A program made the translations under genes and the position numbers. A stretch of DNA of 64,000 bases. Source: Deltaproteobacteria bacterium (GTDB taxonomy: Bacteria; Desulfobacterota; Binatia; DP-6). This document shows, piece after piece, positions 28,312 through 36,216 of the stretch. How positions within the stretch are numbered: the first letter of the stretch is position 1; every line of letters begins with the position of its first letter. The stretch is from positions 1 through 64,000 of the forward strand of contig VBKF01000104.1 of NCBI GenBank assembly GCA_005888095.1. The letters run 5' to 3'. The notes beneath the pieces are model-generated. The model was not told the DNA's origin. It ran no database searches and saw nothing but the letters and a program-made list of their open reading frames with translations.

Positions 28312-29928
28312 CTACTGGAGCTGCGTCGTCCCCTGGAGCGCCGCCGCTCCCGGCCCCGGCAGGTCGGCCGCCGAGTCGACCAGCGCGTTGAAGGTGGGCG
28401 GGATGCAGAAGATGCTGACCAGGGTCTGCGGCTGGGCGGCGCCGCCGGTGGTTTGTGCGCCCGCCGGCGAGCCGGTCTCGATGATGGTCCGCGCCACGTC
28501 GGCCGAAGTGAAGGCGCCCGACGTGCGCTGGCCGCAGCTCGTGAAGCCCGTGAACGCCGCGCAGTCCGCGTTCGTGTTACATGCCACGGCCGGGTTCCGG
28601 AACGCATTCGTGACCTTGTTCTTGCAGAAGCCGCAGAAGACGTTCGCCTGATCGGGCAGGTCGACCGCCGTCTTCGTGATCGTGCCCGTGTCGAGCTTGA
28701 AGCCGATCGGCAGCGAGCCGATGCCGAGCGAGGTCGACGGCGGGCAGTCGTGGCTCGACGGGAAGTCGCCGTCGACGGGGGACGCTCCCGGCGTGCAGGT
28801 GAGGCCGTCGTTCGGGCCGCCGTTGCACGTGTTCGTGGTCGGCTCGCAGATCGGGCACGGCTGGATGAACGTCCGGCACTTGGCGCCGGCGCCCGGGCAG
28901 TCGGCGGTGGTGATGCACCCCTTGCCGTCGTTCGTCCCGCCCGCGCACGCGCCGGTCTCGCAGGTGGCCGCGACGCTGCAGTCCGAGTCCGAGCAGCAGG
29001 GCGCGCCGTTGTCCGTGCACCGGCCGGTGTCGTTGACGCACGTGCCGCCGCCCGCACACGCCGTCGTGGTTCCACAGGCGCCACCGCCCGTGCAGTTGGC
29101 GCCCGGCGTCGTGCCGCCCGAGCACCGCATCGCCATGAGGTCGCCCGCGAGGAACAGGGCGGAGTTGAGCGGCAGGTCGTAATTGGTCGTCGTCCCGGCG
29201 GCGCAGTCGCCCGTCCCCGCAGCATTGGCGGCGACCGTGTTGATGACGCAGGTGCTGGTGGCCGCTCCGCCGTGCGAGCCGTTCGGCACCGGCAGCGGCG
29301 GGCCGAACAGGCACCCGGCATTCGAGCACAGCAGGAACTTGCACGCGCCGCCCGGGCAGTCGGCGTTCGTCGTGCAGGCGTTGTGGTGGTTGGTGCCGCC
29401 CGAGCACCGGTTGCCGCCCGCCTCGGCCGGCGTCGTGCCGGTGAGCGCGAGCGCCGTCCCGTTGCACGCGACGTTGGCGATCGAGGTGCCCAGGTCCGGG
29501 ATGGTCGAGGGGAGCGGCACCCCCACGCCCGCGCCGCCGAAGTAGAGCCCGCCGCACGCGAGCGGGAAGAAGTTCGGGTTGCCGTCCGCGTCCAGGTGCC
29601 CGCAGCTCCCCGTGCCGACCCCGGTCGTGCTCGACTGCTTCGTCGGCGTCCCGCCGGCGCAGCTGCACCCGGACCCGGGCAGCGTGGTCGTCGTGGCACC
29701 GGGTACCGTGGTGGTGGTCGTGGTGCCGGCGGCGACCGTGGTGGTCGTACTCCCGAGCGGGATCGGGAGCGTCGGGATCGGGATCGTTGGGATCGGAACC
29801 TGGGCGAGCTGCACAAGCGTGTTGGCCACCGCCGGCGCACGGCCGAAGCTGTCGCCGCGGGCCGCGAAGCTCAGGGGCGCCGCGAGAAGGAGAACGAAGG
29901 CGGGGAGAACACGAATGGCGGACCTCAT
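28312..29928 (-). CDS. Secreted Cys-rich repeat protein with Thr-rich linker
   Basis: 538 residues. Signal peptide (LPAFVLLLAAPLSFAA), a Pro/Ile stretch, then a low-complexity linker STTTTVAAGTTTTTTVPG followed by ATTTTLPGSGC. The rest holds over 40 cysteines, many in loose repeats of the form C-x-GG-(T/P)N-x4-5-C-x-T-x-ADCPG-x-C (RCSGGTNHHNACTTNADCPG, ACAGGTNDGKGCITTADCPG). No catalytic motif or anchor is seen. AAGGAGG precedes ATG 29928. It resembles Thr-linker surface proteins of uncultured Binatota-like bacteria, as far as I recall. Function unknown, probably disulfide-stabilised and extracellular. The 29929-30151 spacer shows no gene. Confidence 0.7.
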   Translation of the reverse strand: MRSAIRVLPAFVLLLAAPLSFAARGDSFGRAPAVANTLVQLAQVPIPTIPIPTLPIPLGSTTTTVAAGTTTTTTVPGATTTTLPGSGCSCAGGTPTKQSSTTGVGTGSCGHLDADGNPNFFPLACGGLYFGGAGVGVPLPSTIPDLGTSIANVACNGTALALTGTTPAEAGGNRCSGGTNHHNACTTNADCPGGACKFLLCSNAGCLFGPPLPVPNGSHGGAATSTCVINTVAANAAGTGDCAAGTTTNYDLPLNSALFLAGDLMAMRCSGGTTPGANCTGGGACGTTTACAGGGTCVNDTGRCTDNGAPCCSDSDCSVAATCETGACAGGTNDGKGCITTADCPGAGAKCRTFIQPCPICEPTTNTCNGGPNDGLTCTPGASPVDGDFPSSHDCPPSTSLGIGSLPIGFKLDTGTITKTAVDLPDQANVFCGFCKNKVTNAFRNPAVACNTNADCAAFTGFTSCGQRTSGAFTSADVARTIIETGSPAGAQTTGGAAQPQTLVSIFCIPPTFNALVDSAADLPGPGAAALQGTTQLQ

Positions 29929-30151
29929 CGTGACGCCTCCTTGCCGTTCCGGCGACGTGCGGTGCCGACGCACGATCTTGCCGCCCCAAGGGCAGCTCGC
30001 AATACCCTCGTGTTGTGGCGTCGCCCTCGGCTGAAGGGGGGAGAGCGGATGAGCACCTCGCGCGCTCCACCGGCGCGCGATTTCGCCCACCAGCGAGGCG
30101 GGGGGAGCGCGACGCCGACGGCCACCCGGCCCGGCAAGGCGCTCGCCCGGC

Positions 30152-31393
30152 TCAGCCGCCTCTCGGGCTCCCGCCGCTCCGCCGCGCTGCGATCCTCCGA
30201 AGCCGTCGGTGAGCGACGACCCAATCGAGGATGCGCTCGGCGACCTCTTCCTTCGAGAGCACGGGGAGCGCCTCCTCGTGGCCGGAGGCGTCGATCAGGT
30301 GGACGACGTTCGTATCACCGCCGACCGCCGCGCCCGGCGCGGTGACGTCGTTGCCGACGATCAGATCGAGGCGCTTGGCGGCGAGCTTGCGACGCGCCTC
30401 GGCGACCACGTCGCGCGTCTCGGCAGCGAATCCGACCAGCAGCCGCCGGCCCTTGCGCGCGGCGAGCCGACGAAGGATGTCCGGGTTCGGTTCGAGCTCC
30501 AGGCGGAACGGCCGGCCGTCCTTCTTGAGCTTCTGGTCGAGCGTGCGGCTCGGCCGGTAGTCGGCCACGGCAGCAGCCATGACCACCGTGGTCGCATGCG
30601 GGAAGGCGGCCTCGACCGAGCGCGCCATCTCATCGGCCGTCGTCACCGGCACCGTTCGGACGCCGGGAGGGAGCGGCACCGCGGTCGGGCCCGCCACCAG
30701 CGTCACCTCGGCTCCCCGCCGCCGCGCCACGCGGGCGATCGCGCAGCCCATCTTGCCGCTCGAGCGGTTCGAGAGGTAACGGATCGGATCGATGGGCTCT
30801 TGCGTGGGCCCGGCCGAGACTAGCACACGCTCCCCCGCGAGGTCCTGCGGTGCCAGCACGCGCAGGATCTCCTCCGCGATGTCGTCCGGCTCGGCGAGCC
30901 GACCCGTACCCTCGTAGCCGCATGCCAGCCATCCGCTCGTCGGCGCCACGACATGCGCGCCGCGGGCGGCGAGGCGTGCGAGGTTCTCCTGGACGGTGGG
31001 GTGCTCCCACATGTGGACGTTCATGGCCGGAGCCAGCACGAGCGGCGCCCGGGTGGCGAGCAGCACCGTGGTCAGCAGATCGTCGGCGATACCGGCAGCG
31101 AGCTTCGCGATCACGTTGGCCGTCGCCGGCGCGATGGCGACGGCATCGGCCTCGTCGGCGAGCCGGATGTGTCCGATCTCCGACTCCTGGGTCAGGTCGA
31201 ACGTATCGGTCGCCACCGGCTGCCCGGCGAGGGTCTGGAAGGTGAGCGGGGTGACGAAGCGTTGCGCCGCCGCCGTCATGACCACGCGGACGCGGGCGCC
31301 GGCCGTCACGAGCAGCCGCACCACCTCGCACGCCTTGTAGCAGGCGATACCGCCGCTCACGCCGACGACCACGGTCTTGCCGTGCAGCCGCAT
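30152..31393 (-). CDS. coaBC: CoaBC: phosphopantothenoylcysteine decarboxylase / phosphopantothenate-cysteine ligase
   Basis: 413 residues. The N-terminal flavoprotein decarboxylase has VVVGVSGGIACYKACEVVRL with the catalytic His in EIGHIRLAD, the substrate clamp APAMNVHMWEHP and a conserved Cys in GWLACGYEGTGRL. The C-terminal ligase has LVSAGPTQEPIDPIRYLSN and SSGKMGCAIA, and PDILRRLAARKG. Together they make 4'-phosphopantetheine from 4'-phosphopantothenate, cysteine and CTP in CoA synthesis. ATG 31393 lies four bases after the flippase-like gene, so it ends the inositol-lipid operon. The C-terminus has a short Arg-rich extension. Confidence 0.96.
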   Translation of the reverse strand: MRLHGKTVVVGVSGGIACYKACEVVRLLVTAGARVRVVMTAAAQRFVTPLTFQTLAGQPVATDTFDLTQESEIGHIRLADEADAVAIAPATANVIAKLAAGIADDLLTTVLLATRAPLVLAPAMNVHMWEHPTVQENLARLAARGAHVVAPTSGWLACGYEGTGRLAEPDDIAEEILRVLAPQDLAGERVLVSAGPTQEPIDPIRYLSNRSSGKMGCAIARVARRRGAEVTLVAGPTAVPLPPGVRTVPVTTADEMARSVEAAFPHATTVVMAAAVADYRPSRTLDQKLKKDGRPFRLELEPNPDILRRLAARKGRRLLVGFAAETRDVVAEARRKLAAKRLDLIVGNDVTAPGAAVGGDTNVVHLIDASGHEEALPVLSKEEVAERILDWVVAHRRLRRIAARRSGGSPRGG

Positions 31394-31397
31394 CGCC

Positions 31398-32405
31398 TCA
31401 GCCCGCCTCGGCCGGCGGCGCCTCACGCTCGGCGAGCCGCACGAGCTGCGCGACCGACACGTCCTCGCGCGCCAGGAACACCCCGGCCGTACCGATGTTG
31501 ACGATCATCTGGATGACCCAGGTGAAGAGCGAGTAGCCGACCGCCGCGTCCTTCGGAACCGCGAAGAAGCTGAGCGCCAGCACGCAGCCCGCCTGCCACG
31601 TGCCGACGAAGCCGGGGGCCTGCGGCAGGAAGACGAACGCCGCGACCACCACGACGGCGGCGAGTGACGCGGCCACGAGCGGGACCTGGATGTCCAGCGC
31701 CAGGAACCCGAACATGAAGGTGAGCGCGATCACACCCCAGAGGTAGATGGAATAGGCGATCACCACCGCCACGGTCGCACCGTCGGCCAGGCCCGCGAGG
31801 CCGTTCAGGAAGGCGGTGCACACCGGAGCGAGCCCGCGTGCGGCCCGCGCCGGCAGCCAGCCGAGGAGCCAGCCGATCAGCCGGTCGGCGAGCGCGCGAT
31901 TGCGTTGCATGGCGAGCAACACCGCGAACCCGATCGCCGCGACCACCGCGAGCGCCCACGCTCCTTGCCGCATGGCGTGGGGGATCGGGTAGGCGAGCGC
32001 GACGCCGAGGAAGCAGCCGATCACGAGCAGCATGTCGAACAGCCGCTCGATGACGACGCTCGACAGGGCCGCGCTCATGCCGACCCCCGCGCGGCGACCG
32101 AGCAGCGCCGGGCGGAGCAACTCGCCCAGCCGGAAGGGCAGCACGGAGCTCGCCCCGAAGCCGATGGCCGTCGCCGCGAGGGCCGGATACAGCTCGACGT
32201 CGCCCACGGGGCGCAGCAGCACGCGCCAGCGCTGCGCGCGGATGTAGAGCGTCGCCACGCTGACCGCGACGAGGGCCGCCACCCAGCCGGGCCGGGCCCC
32301 GGCCAGCACCGCGCCGACCCGCTGCCAGTCCGTCCCGCGGGTCGCGAAGTACAGGCAGAGAAGCGAGACGGCAATGCCGACGAACGAGCGGAGCGCGGTG
32401 CGCAG
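31398..32405 (-). CDS. Flippase-like lysylphosphatidylglycerol synthase TM-family protein, probable CTG start
   Basis: 335 residues if started at CTG 32405. The UPF0104/LPG_synthase_TM family has 7-8 helices; here they begin at FVGIAVSLLCLYFAT. A conserved loop RAQRWRVLLRPVG, the motif GFGASSVLPFRLGELLRPALL and the C-terminal FLPQAPGFVGTWQAG follow. The usual first start in frame (GTG 32309) would delete helix 1. Upstream of it there is no ATG, GTG or TTG, but CTG 32405 has GGAGGG four bases ahead. It follows the ino1/CDP-alcohol transferase genes, so it may move or modify an inositol lipid or glycolipid. Function inferred only. Confidence 0.8.
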   Translation of the reverse strand: MRTALRSFVGIAVSLLCLYFATRGTDWQRVGAVLAGARPGWVAALVAVSVATLYIRAQRWRVLLRPVGDVELYPALAATAIGFGASSVLPFRLGELLRPALLGRRAGVGMSAALSSVVIERLFDMLLVIGCFLGVALAYPIPHAMRQGAWALAVVAAIGFAVLLAMQRNRALADRLIGWLLGWLPARAARGLAPVCTAFLNGLAGLADGATVAVVIAYSIYLWGVIALTFMFGFLALDIQVPLVAASLAAVVVVAAFVFLPQAPGFVGTWQAGCVLALSFFAVPKDAAVGYSLFTWVIQMIVNIGTAGVFLAREDVSVAQLVRLAEREAPPAEAG

Positions 32406-32441
32406 GCGTCCCTCCAGCGGCCCGGGCTGGGCCGCGCGGCA

Positions 32442-32645
32442 TTATTCCCCGGCTCGCCGCGGGACGAAAGCCTCGCGCGTCCGCGGGCGGACGAGCGCCC
32501 ACAGCCCGCTCGCCGCCGTCGCGGCGCCGGCCCCGATCAGGAGCCAGGCCACGACGTCCCAGCCGGAATCCATCCTGACGCCGAGCCCGAGGACCAGGAG
32601 CAGGAAGCCGAGCGGCCGCGACTTCCCGCCCGGAGCGGAGCTCAT
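32442..32645 (-). CDS. Small membrane protein
   Basis: 67 residues with two hydrophobic segments, PLGFLLLVLGLGV and VVAWLLIGAGAATAASGLWAL, and a basic C-terminal tail (RPRTREAFVPRRAGE). ATG 32645 overlaps the stop of the CDP-alcohol transferase (ATGA), and its TAA is 36 bases before the flippase CTG. The coupling and codon use support a real gene. I recognise no family. It may be an accessory subunit of the lipid enzymes beside it. Confidence 0.65.
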   Translation of the reverse strand: MSSAPGGKSRPLGFLLLVLGLGVRMDSGWDVVAWLLIGAGAATAASGLWALVRPRTREAFVPRRAGE

Positions 32646-33400
32646 GCAGCCCCGCCTCCGAGGGCCTGGAAGGCGAGGCGCGCCCGCGCGAGCGCCGTCC
32701 AGGCGGACAGGGCGGCCAGCAGCACCACCGCCGCGGCGAGCACGACGTGCGTCGGGTGACCGAGGACGGGGCACGCGAGATGCGCCACCAGACCGGAGAG
32801 CCAGGCGCCGAAGCCCAGCACGACGTAGCGCTCGGGCCGCTGGGCCCGGCCGGCGCTGAGCGCCACGCCCAGGGCCTCGGCCCGCGCCCGCGTGTAGCTC
32901 ACCATGAGGCTCGTGAACGCCGCCACCGCCACGGCCAGCAGCACCCAGCTGTCGCGGAAGAACGCCCCGAGGCCGAGGAAGGTCGCGAACTCGGCGTAAC
33001 GGTCGACGACGGAGTCGATGAGCGCCCCGCGAGGGCCGGCGGCGCCGTTCCGCCGCGCGACGCCGCCGTCGAGGATGTCGAGCGTGCCGGCGAGAATCGT
33101 GAGCCACCCCGCGACGAAGATCCAGCCGACCCAGAACGCCGCGCCGGCGAGCACGCTCACCCCGAGCTGCGCATAGGTGAGCAGATCGGGACGGACGCCC
33201 CAGGCGGCGAGCTGGTCTTCGAACGGCGCGAGGACGCCCTTGTACCAGGCGCGCACGCGCGGACCGAGCAGCGGCGGCGCCTCGTCCGCCGGCCGGGAGG
33301 CGCCCGCCGTCTGCGCGTAGCCCCTGAGCGCCAGAAACACCGCGACGCCGACGACAGCCGCGGCAGCGGCGGCGGTTCCCGGCCGGCAGGCCGGCGGCAC
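32642..33400 (-). CDS. CDP-alcohol phosphatidyltransferase, probable phosphatidylinositol(phosphate) synthase
   Basis: 252 residues, six membrane helices. The full CDP-alcohol motif D-x2-DG-x2-AR-x8-G-x3-D-x3-D is present in DILDGGVARRNG...GALIDSVVDRY, about residues 101-126. It begins at GTG 33400, two bases after the ino1 stop. Because ino1 makes inositol-1-phosphate, the likely reaction is transfer of CDP-diacylglycerol onto inositol phosphate, as in actinobacterial PIP synthases. Other CDP-alcohol enzymes, such as archaetidyl- or glycerophosphate transferases, share the motif, so the acceptor is inferred from context. An N-terminal extension of about 45 residues precedes the fold. Confidence 0.88.
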   Translation of the reverse strand: MPPACRPGTAAAAAAVVGVAVFLALRGYAQTAGASRPADEAPPLLGPRVRAWYKGVLAPFEDQLAAWGVRPDLLTYAQLGVSVLAGAAFWVGWIFVAGWLTILAGTLDILDGGVARRNGAAGPRGALIDSVVDRYAEFATFLGLGAFFRDSWVLLAVAVAAFTSLMVSYTRARAEALGVALSAGRAQRPERYVVLGFGAWLSGLVAHLACPVLGHPTHVVLAAAVVLLAALSAWTALARARLAFQALGGGAA

Positions 33401-33402
33401 GC

Positions 33403-34506
33403 CTAGCGCTCGATCTCCCCGCGGAGGAAGTGCTCGACCTGTTCCCTCGCGAGAGCGTCGGCGAGCTGCCGCGGCGGGTGTTTCATCAGGTACGCCGCCA
33501 CGCTGGTGAGCGGCCCCCCGATGTCCCGGTCGCGCGCCAGGCGGCAGCAGCGGATCGCGTCGATCACGCAGCCGGCGGAGTTGGGACTGTCCTCGACCGA
33601 CAGGCGGACCTCGAGCTCGATGGGCGCGTTGGCGAACCCGCGGCCCTCCATGCGGAGAAAGCAGACCTTGTTGTCGCGCTGCCATGGCACGTAGTCGCTG
33701 GGCCCGATGTGGATCGCGCCCCGCGGCAGCGGCTCGGGGAGCATGCTCTGCACGGCCTCGGTCTTGGAGCGCCGCTTCGCGCCCGTGCGCGCGCGGTTCA
33801 GCATGTTCAGGAAGTCGGTGTTGCCGCCCGTGTTCAGCTGATAGGTGCGGTCGAGGACGACGCCGCGATCGACGAAGAGCCGCGCCAGCATGCGGTGCAG
33901 GATGGTGGCGCCGAGCTGCGACTTGACGTCGTCCCCGACCAGCGGGATGCGACGCCGCTCGAACTCGGCCGCCCATTGCGGATCGGAGGCGATGAACACC
34001 GGGATGCAGTTGACGAACGACACGCCCGCCTCGAGGCAGGCGCGCGCGTAGTGCTCGGTCGCGGCCTGGCTGCCGACCGGGAGGTAGTTCACGACGATTT
34101 CCGCACCGCTCTGCTGGAGAACCTCGACCACGTCCATCGGCCGCCGCTCGGCGACGACGAAGGTCTCCTCCGGCGGGTACTCGCGCATGTGGTCCGAGAT
34201 GCCGTCGAGCACCGGGCCCATCTGCACGACGACCGACGAGCGGGGCAGCCTCGGATAGAGCGGCCGCGCGTTGTTGGGCGGCGCCATCGCCGCCACGTCG
34301 AGCGGCTGCCCGACCTTGCGCGCGTCGACGTCGAAGGCGCACACGACCTCGATGTCGCTCGCGCGGTACCCGCCGACCTCGTCGTGCATGAGGCCGACGG
34401 GGTGCCCGTCGGTGGCCGGGTCGGGGGCGCGGTAGAACTCGATGCCCTGCAGCAGGCTGCTGGCGCAGTTGCCCACGCCGACGATGCCGACAGCGATCTT
34501 TCTCAT
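33403..34506 (-). CDS. ino1: Myo-inositol-1-phosphate synthase
   Basis: 367 residues. NAD-binding start VGIVGVGNCASSLLQGIEFY, then FDVDARKVGQPL, VVVQMGPVLDGI, NYLPVGSQAATEHYA, PLVGDDVKSQLGATILHR, LNTGGNTDFLNML and ESPNSAG-like EDSPNSAGCVIDAIR. These match the short bacterial (mycobacterial-type) Ino1 that turns glucose-6-phosphate into inositol-1-phosphate. ATG 34506 lies about 45 bases downstream of a well-formed promoter. First gene of an operon with a CDP-alcohol transferase, small membrane protein, flippase-like protein and coaBC, pointing to inositol phospholipids. Confidence 0.95.
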   Translation of the reverse strand: MRKIAVGIVGVGNCASSLLQGIEFYRAPDPATDGHPVGLMHDEVGGYRASDIEVVCAFDVDARKVGQPLDVAAMAPPNNARPLYPRLPRSSVVVQMGPVLDGISDHMREYPPEETFVVAERRPMDVVEVLQQSGAEIVVNYLPVGSQAATEHYARACLEAGVSFVNCIPVFIASDPQWAAEFERRRIPLVGDDVKSQLGATILHRMLARLFVDRGVVLDRTYQLNTGGNTDFLNMLNRARTGAKRRSKTEAVQSMLPEPLPRGAIHIGPSDYVPWQRDNKVCFLRMEGRGFANAPIELEVRLSVEDSPNSAGCVIDAIRCCRLARDRDIGGPLTSVAAYLMKHPPRQLADALAREQVEHFLRGEIER

Positions 34507-34556
34507 GCGTGTGGCTCGTGCGGGTGGTCGGGAGCGTCCCCGCTCGGAGCGCGCCC

Positions 34557-34585
34557 CATATACTCAACGGCAGCAGGGCTGTAAA
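34557..34585 (-). promoter_or_regulatory. ino1 operon promoter
   Basis: Minus-strand TTTACA (34580-34585; 5/6), 17 bases, TATATG (34557-34562; 4/6). Predicted start near 34550 gives a leader of about 45 bases before ATG 34506. It is unlike the leaderless promoters elsewhere in the window; I see no strong ribosome site in the leader. Confidence 0.55.
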
Positions 34586-34610
34586 TGCCGCCGCCGCACA
34601 GCCGGCAAAC

Positions 34611-34946
34611 TTACTTCTTTCGGAACCGCGACGGGGAGTCGGGGGGGAATTCCTGATCGGGGTGAATGCGGCGCGCCTTGGTGAGCAGCTGCTCCTCGGT
34701 CTCGGGGTCGTCCGGGTTCGGCACGCAGCAGTCGACGGGGCAGACGGCGGCGCATTGCTCCTGATCGAAGAAGCCGACGCACTCGGTGCACTTCTCGGGC
34801 ACGATGTAGTAGACGTCCGCCGCCAGGGCCGGATGCGAGCCGCCGTCGCCGTTCCACGGCACGCCGCCCTCGTAGATGGCGGTGTTCGGGCATTCGGGCT
34901 CGCAGGCTCCGCAGTTGATGCACTCGGCGGTGATCATCGTCGACAT
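34611..34946 (-). CDS. 2[4Fe-4S] ferredoxin, YfhL/Alvin type
   Basis: 111 residues. The first cluster motif is C9-x2-C12-x2-C15-x3-C19P ([12 protein letters not shown]). The second has the inserted spacing of Alvin-type ferredoxins, C53-x2-C56-x8-C65-x3-C69P ([18 protein letters not shown]), with C73 and C74 close by. A hydrophilic tail of about 35 residues follows. It carries electrons at low potential in the cytoplasm; the partner is unknown. GAGGGAG site before ATG 34946 and a good promoter upstream. It ends 104 bases before ino1. Confidence 0.93.
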   Translation of the reverse strand: MSTMITAECINCGACEPECPNTAIYEGGVPWNGDGGSHPALAADVYYIVPEKCTECVGFFDQEQCAAVCPVDCCVPNPDDPETEEQLLTKARRIHPDQEFPPDSPSRFRKK

Positions 34947-34972
34947 GGATCGGCTCCCTCGTTCAGGCCGGA

Positions 34973-35002
34973 ACTATACTGGCGGGCGGCCGCGTATGAC
35001 AA
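34973..35002 (-). promoter_or_regulatory. Ferredoxin promoter
   Basis: Minus-strand TTGTCA (34997-35002; 5/6), 18 bases, TATAGT (34973-34978; 5/6). Closest to sigma70 consensus of the complete promoters seen. Predicted leader of about 20 bases carries a GAGGGAG ribosome site, so this gene is leadered. Confidence 0.6.
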
Positions 35003-35015
35003 CCAAAGAAGAGGG

Positions 35016-36086
35016 TCAGGGCCGCGCGCCGGGAGGCGGCGCCGCAAGACGCCCGGCCTCGGCGGCCACGCGCTCGGCCAGGCCCCGGAAGAGCTCGCTG
35101 ACCGGGTGGGCCGGGGCGGCGACCACGATGGGCTGGCCGCGGTCACCGCCCTCGCGGACGGCCGGCACGAGCGGGATGCGGGCCAGCAGCGGAACCCGGA
35201 AGCGCTCGGCCAGGCCGGCGGCACCGCCCCGGCCGAAGAGCGGGTCCTCGGTGCCGCACTGCGGGCACACGTATCCGCTCATGTTCTCGACCACGCCGAG
35301 CACGGGCGTGCTCACCTGGGCGAACATCGCCATCGTCCGCCCGACGTCCAGGAGGGCAACGTCCTGCGGCGTGGTGACGATCACCCCACCCGTGACCGGT
35401 ACCTGCTGCACGAGCGTCAGCTGGGCGTCGCCCGTGCCGGGCGGCAGGTCGACGACGAGGAAGTCGGTGGGTCCCCAGTCGACGTCGCGCAGGAACTGCC
35501 GGACGATGCCCATGACGAGCGGGCCGCGCCAGATGACGGGCGACTGCTCGTCGAGGAAGAAGCCCATCGAGATGAGCCGGATGCCGTAGCGCTCGAGCGG
35601 CTGGATCCGCTTGGCCGCCGTCGCGTGCGGCCGCTCTGCGGTCCCGAACATGATGGGCAGGCTCGGCCCGTAGACGTCGGCGTCGATGAGCCCGACGCGG
35701 CCGAGCCGGGCGAGCGCCAGCGCGAGGTTCACCGCCACGGTGGACTTGCCGACGCCGCCCTTGGCGCTCGCCACGGCGATGATGTGCGCGACTCCGGGGA
35801 GCGCCGCGCGCTCGGCGAATGGGTCCTTGCCGCGCCCCTCGGCGGCACGCGCGATGTGGAGCTCGACCTTCCGGACTCCCGGCTCGCCGCCGAGCACGCG
35901 CTCGACGTCGGCCGCGAGCTGCCGGAGCACCTCGGGCCGGTCGGTGCCCGGGCGGAGATGCACCCGCACCGTGCCGTCCTCGAGCGCGAGGTCGGCCACC
36001 ATCCCGAGCCGCACGATGTCGCGATTGAAGCCGGGAAAGCGCACCGCGCGCAGCGCGTCCCGCAGCCGCTCGGCAGTGAGCGCCAT
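35016..36086 (-). CDS. apbC: Mrp/ApbC Fe-S cluster carrier ATPase
   Basis: 356 residues. An N-terminal DUF59/MIP18 domain (about 1-90) precedes the P-loop ATPase: deviant Walker A ASAKGGVGKSTVAVNLA, LIDADVYGPSLP, VVDLPPGTGDAQLTLVQ, and the cluster-ligand CxxC in SGYVCPQCGTED. These proteins assemble and hand over 4Fe-4S clusters in the cytosol. ATG 36086 has a -10 box ending six bases upstream, so probably leaderless. Upstream of the ferredoxin gene but that gene has its own promoter. Fits with erpA in Fe-S supply. Confidence 0.95.
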   Translation of the reverse strand: MALTAERLRDALRAVRFPGFNRDIVRLGMVADLALEDGTVRVHLRPGTDRPEVLRQLAADVERVLGGEPGVRKVELHIARAAEGRGKDPFAERAALPGVAHIIAVASAKGGVGKSTVAVNLALALARLGRVGLIDADVYGPSLPIMFGTAERPHATAAKRIQPLERYGIRLISMGFFLDEQSPVIWRGPLVMGIVRQFLRDVDWGPTDFLVVDLPPGTGDAQLTLVQQVPVTGGVIVTTPQDVALLDVGRTMAMFAQVSTPVLGVVENMSGYVCPQCGTEDPLFGRGGAAGLAERFRVPLLARIPLVPAVREGGDRGQPIVVAAPAHPVSELFRGLAERVAAEAGRLAAPPPGARP

Positions 36087-36092
36087 GGCCGG

Positions 36093-36121
36093 GACATAGC
36101 GGCGGGCCTCGGAAAAGGCAA
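36093..36121 (-). promoter_or_regulatory. mrp/apbC promoter, leaderless geometry
   Basis: Minus-strand TTGCCT (36116-36121; 4/6), 17 bases, TATGTC (36093-36098; 3/6). The -10 ends six bases before ATG 36086. Spacing is right but the -10 is weak. Confidence 0.42.
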
Positions 36122-36216
36122 CGTTGCGCGCCCGCGCGGTTCACCACGCGCTGCGCCCGTAGCCTGGCGTCCTTGACTTTGCCCTTCGCTTCGCAGTGGA
36201 ATCGGCCCCCTGCACC

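Noticed and set aside
32442-33107. Longer minus-strand frame containing the 67-residue membrane protein
   Set aside because: The upstream part is antisense-like and out of frame with the CDP-alcohol transferase; the ATGA overlap at 32645 gives the true start.
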